This document shows, one piece after another, positions 1 to 9,120 of a DNA stretch of 64,000 nucleotides (positions are counted from its first letter, which is position 1; each line of letters begins with the position of its first letter). The notes under the pieces were generated by a model, which was not told the origin of the DNA, ran no database searches, and was given only the letters and a program-made list of their open reading frames with translations. Source of the DNA: Flavobacterium geliluteum (lineage in GTDB: Bacteria; Bacteroidota; Bacteroidia; Flavobacteriales; Flavobacteriaceae); NCBI RefSeq assembly GCF_017948595.1, contig NZ_JAGFBV010000015.1:1-64000 (forward strand), given 5' to 3'. A program made the translations under genes and the position numbers.

Positions 1-99
1 TAGTGTTTCCTCTTCTTTTTTATAAGAAGTAAGTTCAAAGTAGTCTACTAGTATCTCAGGCAGTAACAACTTAAGGATATCGATAAAAGAATCTTGCAT
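1..99 (-). CDS. Transposase N-terminal region, ISAon1-like (partial, runs off left edge)
   Basis: On the minus strand an ATG at 99-97 opens 33 codons without a stop and runs off the window. The peptide begins MQDSFIDILKLLLPEIL and continues with VDYFELTSYKKEEETL. I recognise this as the N-terminal region of the Bacteroidota ISAon1-type transposases, which are often annotated as a small N-terminal ORF followed by the catalytic ORF. The DDE part would lie to the left of the window. No terminal inverted repeat could be identified in 100-184. Family assignment is from memory of the motif and only the start is visible, so completeness of the element is unknown. Confidence 0.7.
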   Translation of the reverse strand, partial: MQDSFIDILKLLLPEILVDYFELTSYKKEEETL

Positions 100-184
100 T
101 AGGGTATAATTTGAAAATACAAATATCCAGATTTTAATATTTCCCCACAACAATATGCGTTGATCCTCTAATTGTCGCTAGAGT

Positions 185-294
185 GCGTTAAGGATGGTAA
201 CGATATCCTTTTGCGAAACACTGAAAGTGTTCTTAGCAAAAGATATTCTTGAGCAAAAGATTTAGTGAACAGCCTGACCCGATAGGGAAACGCC
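185..294. repeat. Structured intergenic repeat, copy 1
   Basis: Starts GCGTTAAGGATGG and ends CCCGATAGGGAAACGCC, so the two ends can pair (GCGTT with AACGC). The middle holds its own hairpin, CTTTTGC-n3-ACACT-gaa-AGTGT-n5-GCAAAAG. It is the most degenerate of three copies in the window (others at 45570-45677 and 60855-60939). It lies between the transposase start and the response regulator end, about 85 bases from the transposase ATG. Confidence 0.75.
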
Positions 295-319
295 ATTATT
301 ATTATTATTATTATTATTA
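295..319. repeat. ATT trinucleotide microsatellite
   Basis: Eight ATT units and one extra A directly follow the structured repeat. It is non-coding and lies downstream of the response regulator stop at 348. Such a tract could vary in length by slippage, but it does not sit in a promoter or reading frame, so no phase-variable role is evident. Confidence 0.85.
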
Positions 320-347
320 ATGTGTTTTTGACGTGTTCATTATGGTT

Positions 348-758
348 TTATACATCAATTTTCTTTTTTATGTATTCTAACATTGGTAATGTTATGGGTT
401 TTGAAAGAAAGTCGATTATAATTGGGTATTTTTTTGCTTTTATCAAGTCTTCGGGATCAATTGTTGACGATAAGACTATGACATTGACTGAGTTATAGTC
501 GGAATAAGCGTAGGAAGTAAAGTGATCAAGGAATTCCCAGCCACCCATAACAGGCATGTTGAGGTCCAGGAAAATGAGTTCGGGTTTTTTGGGATTGCTT
601 TTGCTGCCGGCGTATTTTAAGGTGTTGAAATGATGAAGGGCTTCTTCTCCGTTTTGTGCTGTTATGATTTCATTTGAAAACTCTGATTTCGCAATTACTT
701 TTTTGCACAACATCAGCGTGATTGGGTCATCATCGATGCATAAAATTTGCTTTAGCAT
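348..758 (-). CDS. CheY-like response regulator receiver protein
   Basis: A 136-residue single-domain receiver with no output domain. The acidic cluster D9-D10-D11 precedes the phospho-acceptor D65 in FLDLNMP. The switch Ser pair is at 97-98 and the conserved Lys at 120 in LSKPI. The ATG at 758 is 3 bases past the stop of the histidine kinase upstream, so the two are surely co-transcribed and probably form one phosphorelay. With no DNA-binding domain, output must go through protein contact or a further phosphotransfer step. The receiver assignment is certain; the cellular process is unknown. Confidence 0.93.
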   Translation of the reverse strand: MLKQILCIDDDPITLMLCKKVIAKSEFSNEIITAQNGEEALHHFNTLKYAGSKSNPKKPELIFLDLNMPVMGGWEFLDHFTSYAYSDYNSVNVIVLSSTIDPEDLIKAKKYPIIIDFLSKPITLPMLEYIKKKIDV

Positions 759-761
759 GTT

Positions 762-2474
762 TTATTGGTTTTTAAATGTTATGGTAAATGTTGTGCCTTT
801 GTTTACTTCGCTGTCGATGCTTATCGTTCCGCCCATTGTTTCTACTTGCGATTTTACAAGATATAAGCCCAGTCCTTTACTGTCGGGGTAATTGTGAAAT
901 CTTTGATACAAGCCAAAAACTTTGTCTCTGTTTCTTTCTAAATCTATTCCGATTCCGTTGTCTTTAAAAGTTAGAATAGCTTTGTGATCTATTTGTTCGG
1001 CAGTTATTGTAATTTTTAATTTTCTGTTTTCGGATTTGTATTTGATCGAATTGGTTAGTAAATTGAGTAAAATACTGTCGATATACGCCTTGTTGATGTG
1101 TAATGAAGGTGTTTGATCAAATTTGAGTTTTATGATTGGTTTGTGTAATTCGATCTGAAAGGCAAGTTGGCTCAATACATTTTCGAAGACCTCTTTTAGC
1201 GAAACTTCTTCTTTTTGCATCGAAGGATTGTCTTTGATGATAATTACTTTTACCAGATCATTGATAGTCTCGTTTAATAAATGGGTTGATTTGCTGAATC
1301 CGGATAAAATTTCGTCCAATTCTGGATTCTCTACCGGAATGTCTTCTATAAGATTGAGAAGGCCAATTAAATTGGATAGCGGCGCTCTTAAATTATGTGA
1401 TGTTATGTATGAAAATTGTTTTAGATCTTTGTTATTCTGAGTTAGTTCTCTAATGAGGTGTTCTTTTTCTGTTTCTAATTTTTTCTCGTCGGTGATGTCT
1501 CTTTGAATAGAAATCCAGTGCGAAATTTTTGTATCAGAATTAAAAATCGGAATCATAGAAAAACGAACCCAATATTCTTTTTTTTGTTTGGTGTAACTAA
1601 TGGTTTCGATATAAAATTCTTCCTCGTTCTTTATTGCTTTTAGCAGTTTTTTAAGCTCGGATGAGTCGGATTTTGGGCCTCTGAAAATGTTAGGTGATTT
1701 GCCTATTATTTCATTAGATTGATAGCCGGACATTTGTGAGAATGCAGGATTTATATACACAATTTTAGGTATTTTGCCCTTTTCTGAATTTGCTTCGGTT
1801 ATTAAAATAGAATCTTTAGACTGCGTGATAACGGTTTCTAAAAGTTTAAGCCGCTGTTCTTCTTCCTTCTGTTTGGTAATGTCCTGAATGGCTCCAATCA
1901 TTCGAATAGCTCTTCCGTTTTCATCTTTTAACAAAAATCCTCTATCGAGAACATATTTATAGGATCCGTCTTTGCATTTAAAACGGTACTGATCTTGCCA
2001 TTTTTCGGTTTTTTGTTCGATAAAGGAATAGAGCTTGATGGACATTCTGATACTGTCTTCGGGATGAATTTTGTCAAACCACCAACGGGAAGTTTTTCCA
2101 ACTTCGTCAGGATTGTACCCAAAAACATTTTCTATACCTTTATTCCAGCTAATGGTGTCTTCTTGAATTTTCCAGTCCCAAATGGTGTCGCTTGTCGCTT
2201 TGGCAACTATATCATACTTTTCGTTCGATTCTTTAATCTCCTCGTTTGTCTTGTTTAATTTTTTAAAAATGGCAATACTTTTCTTTTTGTTTTGGATTAA
2301 TATGTATTTGAAAATTAATCCCGTAGCCAGGATAAAAAAGATGTCTTTTAGGAAATTGTAAAAGTAAAATTTTTCGGGAGAAGCATATTTAATAAGTAAT
2401 TTATGACCTGCGACAGCCAAGAACAACGAAATGATAATGTAAATCAGAGTTATTTGTGTTGTTTTACTTTTCAT
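762..2474 (-). CDS. Membrane PAS-PAS sensor histidine kinase
   Basis: About 570 residues from the ATG at 2474; an in-frame TTG one codon upstream is less likely. Two membrane segments lie at about 8-28 and 43-62. Two PAS/PAC units follow (about 85-205 and 215-335), each ending in a PAC-like DIT motif. The HisKA box is ITSHNLRAP with the phosphorylated His at about 360. The ATPase domain shows an N box (LLNLLTNSIKY), G1 (DNGIGI) and G2 (KGLGLYLVK). It phosphorylates the adjacent receiver protein by inference. A TATATTTG element at 2479-2486 lies so close to the ATG that the transcript may be nearly leaderless. The sensed signal is unknown. Confidence 0.93.
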   Translation of the reverse strand: MKSKTTQITLIYIIISLFLAVAGHKLLIKYASPEKFYFYNFLKDIFFILATGLIFKYILIQNKKKSIAIFKKLNKTNEEIKESNEKYDIVAKATSDTIWDWKIQEDTISWNKGIENVFGYNPDEVGKTSRWWFDKIHPEDSIRMSIKLYSFIEQKTEKWQDQYRFKCKDGSYKYVLDRGFLLKDENGRAIRMIGAIQDITKQKEEEQRLKLLETVITQSKDSILITEANSEKGKIPKIVYINPAFSQMSGYQSNEIIGKSPNIFRGPKSDSSELKKLLKAIKNEEEFYIETISYTKQKKEYWVRFSMIPIFNSDTKISHWISIQRDITDEKKLETEKEHLIRELTQNNKDLKQFSYITSHNLRAPLSNLIGLLNLIEDIPVENPELDEILSGFSKSTHLLNETINDLVKVIIIKDNPSMQKEEVSLKEVFENVLSQLAFQIELHKPIIKLKFDQTPSLHINKAYIDSILLNLLTNSIKYKSENRKLKITITAEQIDHKAILTFKDNGIGIDLERNRDKVFGLYQRFHNYPDSKGLGLYLVKSQVETMGGTISIDSEVNKGTTFTITFKNQ

Positions 2475-2614
2475 CAATCAAATATAATTAATTTACCGAA
2501 AAAACATTAAAAAAATAATCCATTTGAGGTCGAAATTGGCGTTTGTTTTTCGAAACTAATTGCTTGGCAATACGTAAACTATAGCAAAAACGTTTTTTAT
2601 ATCAAAATAAAGTG

Positions 2615-2622
2615 TACCTTTG
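2615..2622 (+). promoter_or_regulatory. -7 promoter element for typA (TACCTTTG)
   Basis: Matches the Bacteroidota TAnnTTTG box 19 bases before the typA ATG. No convincing TTG -33 element is seen at the usual spacing. Confidence 0.6.
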
Positions 2623-2641
2623 CACCCATTAAAAATCTCAG

Positions 2642-4438
2642 ATGGAATCTATTAGAAACATTGCAATTATTGCCCACGTCGATCACGGTAAAACCACTTT
2701 GGTTGATAAAATTATGTATCACTGTCAATTATTTCGTGACAACGAAAATACAGGTGATTTAATTCTTGATAACAACGATTTAGAGCGCGAAAGAGGTATT
2801 ACTATTACTTCAAAAAACGTATCAGTTCAATACAAAGGAACAAAAATCAATATCATTGACACTCCTGGTCACGCGGATTTTGGAGGTGAAGTAGAACGTG
2901 TATTAAACATGGCCGATGGTGTATGCTTGCTAGTAGATGCCTTTGAAGGACCAATGCCACAAACGCGTTTTGTATTACAAAAAGCGATCGATTTAGGTCT
3001 TAAACCATGCGTAGTTATTAACAAAGTTGATAAAGAAAACTGTACTCCTGAAGAAGTTCATGAAAAAGTTTTTGACTTAATGTTTGAATTAGGTGCTGAA
3101 GAATGGCAGTTGGATTTTCCAACAGTTTATGGTTCTGCTAAAAATAATTGGATGTCTGACCATTGGGAAAACGTAACTGATAATGTTGAAGCATTATTGG
3201 ATATGGTTGTTGAAAATGTACCTGCTCCTAAAGTTTCTGAAGGAACTCCACAAATGTTGATTACTTCTTTAGATTTCTCTGCTTTTACAGGTCGTATTGC
3301 TATCGGTCGTTTGGAAAGAGGAATTCTGAACGAAGGTATGCCAATTTCATTAGTAAAAAGAGATGGTACTATCTCTAAATCTCGTATCAAAGAACTTCAT
3401 ACTTTTGAAGGACTTGGTCGTAAAAAAGTGCAACAAGTTATTGCTGGAGATATTTGTGCAATCATTGGAGTTGAAGGTTTTGAAATTGGTGATACTATTG
3501 CTGATTTTGAAAATCCAGAAGGTCTAAAAACGATTGATATCGATGAGCCTACTATGAGCATGTTGTTTACAATTAATGACTCTCCTTTCTTTGGTAAAGA
3601 GGGTAAATTTGTAACTTCTCGTCATATTAGAGACCGTTTGACAAAAGAATTAGAGAAAAACTTAGCAATGAAGTTGGGTGAAACTGATTCTGCTGATAAA
3701 TTTATGGTTTTTGGTCGTGGTGTACTTCACTTATCTGTTCTTATTGAAACTATGAGAAGAGAAGGGTATGAGTTACAAATCGGTCAGCCACAAGTTATCA
3801 TCAAAGAAATTGATGGTAAAAAATGTGAGCCAATTGAAGAATTGACAATCGATTTACCAGAAACACTTTCAGGTAGAGCAGTTGAATTCGTTACAATGCG
3901 TAAAGGTGAAATGCTAAGTATGGAAACTAAAGGTGACCGTATGATTGTAAAATTTAATATTCCATCACGTGGAATTATTGGATTACGTAATCAATTGCTT
4001 ACTGCTACTGCTGGTGAGGCTATTATGGCACACCGTTTTATAGGATATGAACCTTACAAAGGAGAAATTGCCGGACGTAACAAAGGTTCATTGATTTCTA
4101 TGGAAAAAGGAAAAGCGATTCCTTATTCTATAGATAAATTACAAGATCGTGGTAAGTTTTTTGTTGAACCAAATGCCGAAATTTACGAAGGTCAGGTAAT
4201 TGGAGAAAACTCTCGTGGTGATGATATGTGTGTAAACGTAACTAAAGAGAAAAAACAATCTAACGTTCGTTCTTCAGGGAATGATGAAAAAGCTAGAATT
4301 ATCCCTCCAATTATTTTCTCATTAGAGGAAGCTTTAGAGTACATTCAAAAAGATGAATATGTAGAGGTTACTCCAAAATCTATTCGTTTGAGAAAAATTT
4401 ACTTGACAGAAACTGATAGAAAAAGATTCAAATTCTAA
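2642..4438 (+). CDS. typA: Translational GTPase TypA/BipA
   Basis: A ribosome-associated GTPase of 598 residues, the usual family length. The G domain shows G1 AHVDHGKTT (11-19), the switch I RGITITS (51-57), G3 DTPGH (73-77) and G4 NKVD (127-130). EF-G-like domains II, III and V follow, then the TypA-specific C-terminal domain with the conserved GxNSRGDDMxVN stretch near 525. The family helps ribosome assembly and stress adaptation, notably in the cold. It is monocistronic here, between its own promoter and a strong terminator. Codon use is visibly more optimised than in its neighbours, as expected for a highly expressed gene. Confidence 0.97.
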   Translation: MESIRNIAIIAHVDHGKTTLVDKIMYHCQLFRDNENTGDLILDNNDLERERGITITSKNVSVQYKGTKINIIDTPGHADFGGEVERVLNMADGVCLLVDAFEGPMPQTRFVLQKAIDLGLKPCVVINKVDKENCTPEEVHEKVFDLMFELGAEEWQLDFPTVYGSAKNNWMSDHWENVTDNVEALLDMVVENVPAPKVSEGTPQMLITSLDFSAFTGRIAIGRLERGILNEGMPISLVKRDGTISKSRIKELHTFEGLGRKKVQQVIAGDICAIIGVEGFEIGDTIADFENPEGLKTIDIDEPTMSMLFTINDSPFFGKEGKFVTSRHIRDRLTKELEKNLAMKLGETDSADKFMVFGRGVLHLSVLIETMRREGYELQIGQPQVIIKEIDGKKCEPIEELTIDLPETLSGRAVEFVTMRKGEMLSMETKGDRMIVKFNIPSRGIIGLRNQLLTATAGEAIMAHRFIGYEPYKGEIAGRNKGSLISMEKGKAIPYSIDKLQDRGKFFVEPNAEIYEGQVIGENSRGDDMCVNVTKEKKQSNVRSSGNDEKARIIPPIIFSLEEALEYIQKDEYVEVTPKSIRLRKIYLTETDRKRFKF

Positions 4439-4460
4439 TTCATAGGAAATTCAAATATTT

Positions 4461-4499
4461 AAAAACCCAAATTTCAATTGCTGGAATTTGGGTTTTTTA
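4461..4499. terminator. Bidirectional intrinsic terminator after typA
   Basis: AAAAACCCAAATT and AATTTGGGTTTTTT form a long stem with A and T tracts on both sides. It can end typA and also the convergent secreted-protein operon. Confidence 0.85.
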
Positions 4500-4572
4500 T
4501 TTATAAAAAAACTTCAAATTTGAGGTTTCAGGTTTTTGGAATTTGTTTTTTTAAATTTGGAGTTTTTAAAGT

Positions 4573-7500
4573 TTATCTCTTCAAACTAAAGTGTCCTTTT
4601 GCCTCACGGCCATCTTCAAACTTTGCTGTATACCAATAATCATCTGCTGGCAAAGGACTCCCGTTAAAGGTTCCGTTCCAGCCTTCGGAGAGAGGAGAAA
4701 GCTGCTTGATTAATTTTCCATAACGATCAAAAATATAGATTATTGAGTTTGTATAAAAATCAGCATCAGCTCCTTTTACATTCCAAGTATCGTTATAGCC
4801 GTCTGCGTTTGGAGTGAAAAATTTTGGTGCTCCAAGAACTGCAATTAATTTTTCTGAAATTCCACAATCATTCAAATCCTTTACATAAACTGTGTGAAAA
4901 CCTATTGGCACATTTTCGAATAAATTGGACTCTTGGTAAGGACCATTCGCATCTGTAATGCTGTACACATAATTTCCTGCTCCAGTTGCTTTTACCAAAA
5001 CAGAATTGTTGTCGCTTAAATCTTCAACTTCAATTGCCTGTATTTTTGCAATATCCGATGCTGTGACTTTTACAGTTCGTGTTCTCGAACAATTACTGCT
5101 GTTTTTTACTTCTACGGTATAAATTCCTTGGGTACTGACTTCTATCGAAAAAGTAGTGGCACCCGAAAGTAGATTTCCATTCAAAAACCATTGATAAGTA
5201 TAATCATTTACTGTGCTAGGAGTTGTAATTCCAGCGTCGATTGTAATTAGAAATTCGGGTATGTTACTACAGATTAACTCATTTTCTGCTCCATCTGCGT
5301 TGAGTCGCACTTTCGGAAGTGGATTTACTATTAGATTAAAAGTGATAAAGCCATAACAATCATTAGATAAAGTGTTTTCTACTCTTGCCCAAATTTTTTG
5401 ATTATTTGGATAGCCAATATTGCGATAATTTGAAATTGCGGTGATTGCCAAAGAATTGCCGGAAGTATCTGTTTCTGCGAGAAAATCGGCTTCATTTTTA
5501 TAATAACTTACGGTATAATTTGTTGCAGGAGCGGGAAGCCTATTTTTGATTTCCTGGGTAGCATTGCTAAAATTAAAACTGGTAATGCCATCAGTATCAT
5601 TGTTTAAAGCATCAATAAAATCATCGCATTGCTGATAATCCGGTATTTGAAAATTACCGGGAAGCTGCGTAACAGAAACCACAAGATTTAACTGGCTAAC
5701 TCTAAAACATCCGTTGGCGTTGGCAACTCTGGCGTAAATTATTTTATTTGAGCTTTTATAAGCAAGAGGTGTTGCAATTAACAAGTTCGGATTCTCTGTT
5801 TCTGCACCAGCAAGTGTGGCGTAATAACTGATCGTCTCCTGAGCTGAATTTGCACTAATGATGTTATTCTTTTGTGTTAAATTGAATGCGGTAACTCCAT
5901 CTGTATCATCATCGCATTGTACCAAAGTGACAGACGAAGCAACACTTGGCAACGCTAATATTGATAATGTAGCATTTGCAGAATATAAACCGCATGAATT
6001 CCCTGTTCGGTTCAAGTATACTCTGTATTGATACTTATGCATCAACAACGTAACATTCGAAACAACTAGCGTTGGGCCAGTAACGCCCGAATATGTTGTA
6101 TTGTTGGAAAGATCTGTCCAGGTTGTACCATTGTTGGTAGAAATCTGCCACTGGTGACTCGTAATAGAAGCGCTAGTTACGGCAAAAGTAGTGCTTTGTA
6201 ATTCGCAAACGGATTTATTTTGAGGTTGATTATTAATAATGATAGGGGCAGCAATAGTATAATTAGTATTCGGATTTGTGTAGCCCGCTCCGCTTGTTAC
6301 AACACCATTAGCATTTACCGTTGGAGGGGAAATGGCACCTAATATTCGGTCATTATTGCCATCTGTAAAACCAGCTTCAATTACATCAGAGCATAAATCA
6401 TTGTCGCTGTCAAGTGAGGTATAATTATAAATACCGTCCGAATCTGTATCTGCAAAAGTATAATTTAGTTTTCCGCTTTCTGCTACTGTTTCTACTGTAT
6501 TTGCTAAACCGTTTGGGCCAAAATTATTGCTATCAATGATTCCATCCAAATTAGTGTCAAGAGCATTACTGCCGGATTCTTTTAGATCATAAATACCATC
6601 ATTGTCACTATCCAAATCCAGATAATTCATAACATTGTCGTTATCAAAATCGGCAGGTGTTATTCCGTCGGCAAATGCATCATCAATTCCGTCATGATTG
6701 GTATCAATAGTAGAAATCGTTTTAATCGTAGTACCTTGCGCCTCAATACTATCAGGTATGCCGTCGTTATCGCTGTCCAGATCCCATTGGTCTGGCACAC
6801 CATCATTGTCAGTATCTTTTGAGACACAAACAGCGTAGAACTTTAATGAAGTCTTATTTGGTAATACATCCGAAAGGTTTTTATGCTTCAAGCTAATCAT
6901 TTTTGACTGATTGGTCAGGAATTTAAAAGTTCCGGTTCCTGCGGCTAATGGTACAGTATTGTTGAGTCTAAATCGAATTTCGAAAGAAGAATATTCTGTT
7001 ATACCACTTTCATAAAAACCATCATAATTGGTGTCAATTAGTAATTGATTGTCTGGATTTAATACTGTGATCGTTTTGTTTATTTCTGAGTTGACCACAT
7101 ATTCAGCACCAGAATTTAATAAATCTGCCGAATTTGCTGTCGAAATATATTCTAAACCAAGCGAAATGGGTTGCGTAAAATTTAAAGTATAAGTTACCCA
7201 ATTGGTTTTTCCGGGAGGAACTTCGGTAACAAAACTGCCATCAATGCTTCCTGTAAATGGAGTTGTGCTAGCGGTGGTAGAAGTAGTGACTTTTGTAATA
7301 AATGAATTGTTGTAGGTGCCAACTGAAATGATTCCGTTGCTTGTGGCGTCAATATTGATGTTTTGATTACCGTACGATTCGGTACAATTTGTTATTCCAT
7401 CTGCATCATTATCCAAATCGATGTTATCGTTTGTTTTGTCGTTATCTAGATCCGTAGGGCAATCGCTAACGGGTATTTCATCAGAAAATAAATCAATACC

Positions 7501-9096
7501 ACAAGCAGATAAAGTTGCTTTTACTTTGTAATATCCAGGCTGAGTCGGCGAATATGAATTTGAATTTGCACCGGAAATGGCTACATCATTAAAATACCAT
7601 TGAAAAGTGTCGAACCCTGTTAATGAGCTGATATTGAGTTTTATATTTGGAATACATCCGGATTGTGTAACGTTTAATTGCTGAAAATTCACCTCTGGTT
7701 TGAAGGTAAATCCGGAATAATAACCTCCAAAAGTTGCTGCACCATCGCTTCCATAAGCGGCCAAATACAACTCGGAAGTAGAAAAAACGGATACGTTTCC
7801 TGTCAATCCCGTGATGACATAGCATTTATAATCAGAATTTCCTGTTACAGCTGTTGGTCCTAAAACATTTACAAAAGGGGGTAATGTGGCCAAAGTATAA
7901 GGAGTGGCATCGATTATAAAATTGAGATTAGAACCTGTTTTTGTAGTAAGAGTAACTCTTCCCGTAAAATACCGATTACCAATTGCTTCAATAGCAGGAA
8001 TATTATCTATGGTTTGCGGAGTTTGACAACTTAAAGGAGGTACAAAAAACATTTCCTGATTGGCTTCGTCCGGTCGCGAATTGTCTCCTACACTTTGATA
8101 GGCAAAAATATTTTTATTAGAATGTACGTAAAGATTTCCTTCGGCATTATAATTATTACCCAAAACAGCAACATATTCGCCCGCATTGATTGTATAGTTT
8201 GGAGTTAGGGATCCATTCAAAAATATTTCAGTATTGTTTTCATGGGCAATCAAAATCACTTTTTCGACCTCGTCAGAACCTGTACTTTTTATAAAAATAT
8301 AATCTTTTCCTGTTCTTTCTGCCGATACAATTTGGTCAAAACCTAAATCTATGTTGTTAGGAAGCGGCCCGTTTGATCCGGCAAAAGAACCACAATTTAC
8401 CGCTATTGGCTTATTTGATGCGATCAAGGCACCTATTAATGCATCATTGTTGGCAGGCGTAGGGCCTTGCACAGCGATGGTGTAGCTTTCTCCGCTGTTG
8501 AGTGTGATACTGGGAAGCGAATTGCCTGAAACGAAATTGTTTATTAAGAGTGCGCCTGGTTTTATATCAGTAAAATTGATTACAGTATTGTTTTCGGTGG
8601 CCAAAATTGAAGCAAAAGTCAGATGCCTGTCTGAGTAGCCTGGATTGAATTTATTGGTGAGGCCACTTATTCTAAATTGTGTTCCTAATGCAGCAAGCCC
8701 TTTCGATACTATTTCGCTTGATTGATTACCCGTTCGGTCTATAATTCTTACTGTAGCATACACAACATCTGCGGCTTCAACAATGTAACCACTGTTAGAC
8801 TTGATTCTGCTCACCTCATATTCGTCCAGAACAAACTGATTTGCGTTATGCGCATTGATATCAAAAATATAAGGATTGTCTCTTGAAACTGTTCCTGAGA
8901 AGACGGCTCCTCCGATTTCTTTTAAATTAAAATTGACAGGAATTGTACTTGGTGTTGAAATATATATAAATTGCGAACCAACCGGAACTTTGGCAGAGGC
9001 AACAATTGGCGGAATATAATGCGTTTTACTAAATTGTGAAAATCCCAAAAAAGGCACTATTATCAATAAAATAAGGAACAGTAGTTTTTTTCGCAT
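4573..9096 (-). CDS. Giant secreted adhesin-like protein, T9SS type B sorting domain
   Basis: A 1507-residue exported protein with a signal peptide (1-20, ending FLGFSQ). Residues about 90-450 resemble the IgGFc-binding protein N-terminal domain. An Ig-like segment follows near 475-550. Next are several Asp-rich thrombospondin type 3-like calcium repeats (for example DTDNDGVPD, DLDSDNDGI) between about 550 and 920, then further Ig-like and gliding-type modules. The last 80 residues (FFTPNADGYNDTW to GHFSLKR) are a T9SS type B C-terminal domain. The protein is therefore expected on the cell surface or secreted, probably in adhesion; its ligand is unknown. It follows a paralogous-tail protein by 24 bases, in one operon. 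Confidence 0.88.
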   Translation of the reverse strand: MRKKLLFLILLIIVPFLGFSQFSKTHYIPPIVASAKVPVGSQFIYISTPSTIPVNFNLKEIGGAVFSGTVSRDNPYIFDINAHNANQFVLDEYEVSRIKSNSGYIVEAADVVYATVRIIDRTGNQSSEIVSKGLAALGTQFRISGLTNKFNPGYSDRHLTFASILATENNTVINFTDIKPGALLINNFVSGNSLPSITLNSGESYTIAVQGPTPANNDALIGALIASNKPIAVNCGSFAGSNGPLPNNIDLGFDQIVSAERTGKDYIFIKSTGSDEVEKVILIAHENNTEIFLNGSLTPNYTINAGEYVAVLGNNYNAEGNLYVHSNKNIFAYQSVGDNSRPDEANQEMFFVPPLSCQTPQTIDNIPAIEAIGNRYFTGRVTLTTKTGSNLNFIIDATPYTLATLPPFVNVLGPTAVTGNSDYKCYVITGLTGNVSVFSTSELYLAAYGSDGAATFGGYYSGFTFKPEVNFQQLNVTQSGCIPNIKLNISSLTGFDTFQWYFNDVAISGANSNSYSPTQPGYYKVKATLSACGIDLFSDEIPVSDCPTDLDNDKTNDNIDLDNDADGITNCTESYGNQNINIDATSNGIISVGTYNNSFITKVTTSTTASTTPFTGSIDGSFVTEVPPGKTNWVTYTLNFTQPISLGLEYISTANSADLLNSGAEYVVNSEINKTITVLNPDNQLLIDTNYDGFYESGITEYSSFEIRFRLNNTVPLAAGTGTFKFLTNQSKMISLKHKNLSDVLPNKTSLKFYAVCVSKDTDNDGVPDQWDLDSDNDGIPDSIEAQGTTIKTISTIDTNHDGIDDAFADGITPADFDNDNVMNYLDLDSDNDGIYDLKESGSNALDTNLDGIIDSNNFGPNGLANTVETVAESGKLNYTFADTDSDGIYNYTSLDSDNDLCSDVIEAGFTDGNNDRILGAISPPTVNANGVVTSGAGYTNPNTNYTIAAPIIINNQPQNKSVCELQSTTFAVTSASITSHQWQISTNNGTTWTDLSNNTTYSGVTGPTLVVSNVTLLMHKYQYRVYLNRTGNSCGLYSANATLSILALPSVASSVTLVQCDDDTDGVTAFNLTQKNNIISANSAQETISYYATLAGAETENPNLLIATPLAYKSSNKIIYARVANANGCFRVSQLNLVVSVTQLPGNFQIPDYQQCDDFIDALNNDTDGITSFNFSNATQEIKNRLPAPATNYTVSYYKNEADFLAETDTSGNSLAITAISNYRNIGYPNNQKIWARVENTLSNDCYGFITFNLIVNPLPKVRLNADGAENELICSNIPEFLITIDAGITTPSTVNDYTYQWFLNGNLLSGATTFSIEVSTQGIYTVEVKNSSNCSRTRTVKVTASDIAKIQAIEVEDLSDNNSVLVKATGAGNYVYSITDANGPYQESNLFENVPIGFHTVYVKDLNDCGISEKLIAVLGAPKFFTPNADGYNDTWNVKGADADFYTNSIIYIFDRYGKLIKQLSPLSEGWNGTFNGSPLPADDYWYTAKFEDGREAKGHFSLKR

Positions 9097-9120
9097 GTTT
9101 TAAAAGTAATAATTTTTAGA

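Noticed and set aside
295..319. ATT microsatellite as a phase-variation switch
   Set aside because: It lies downstream of a stop codon and not in a promoter spacer or reading frame.
664..891. Plus-strand open frame over the response regulator and kinase genes
   Set aside because: It is antisense to well-supported conserved domains and has no family resemblance or promoter; typical shadow.
2479..2486. TATATTTG just before the histidine kinase as a firm leaderless promoter
   Set aside because: The match is good but no -33 element is present and the AT-rich context makes chance matches likely; mentioned only in the kinase entry.
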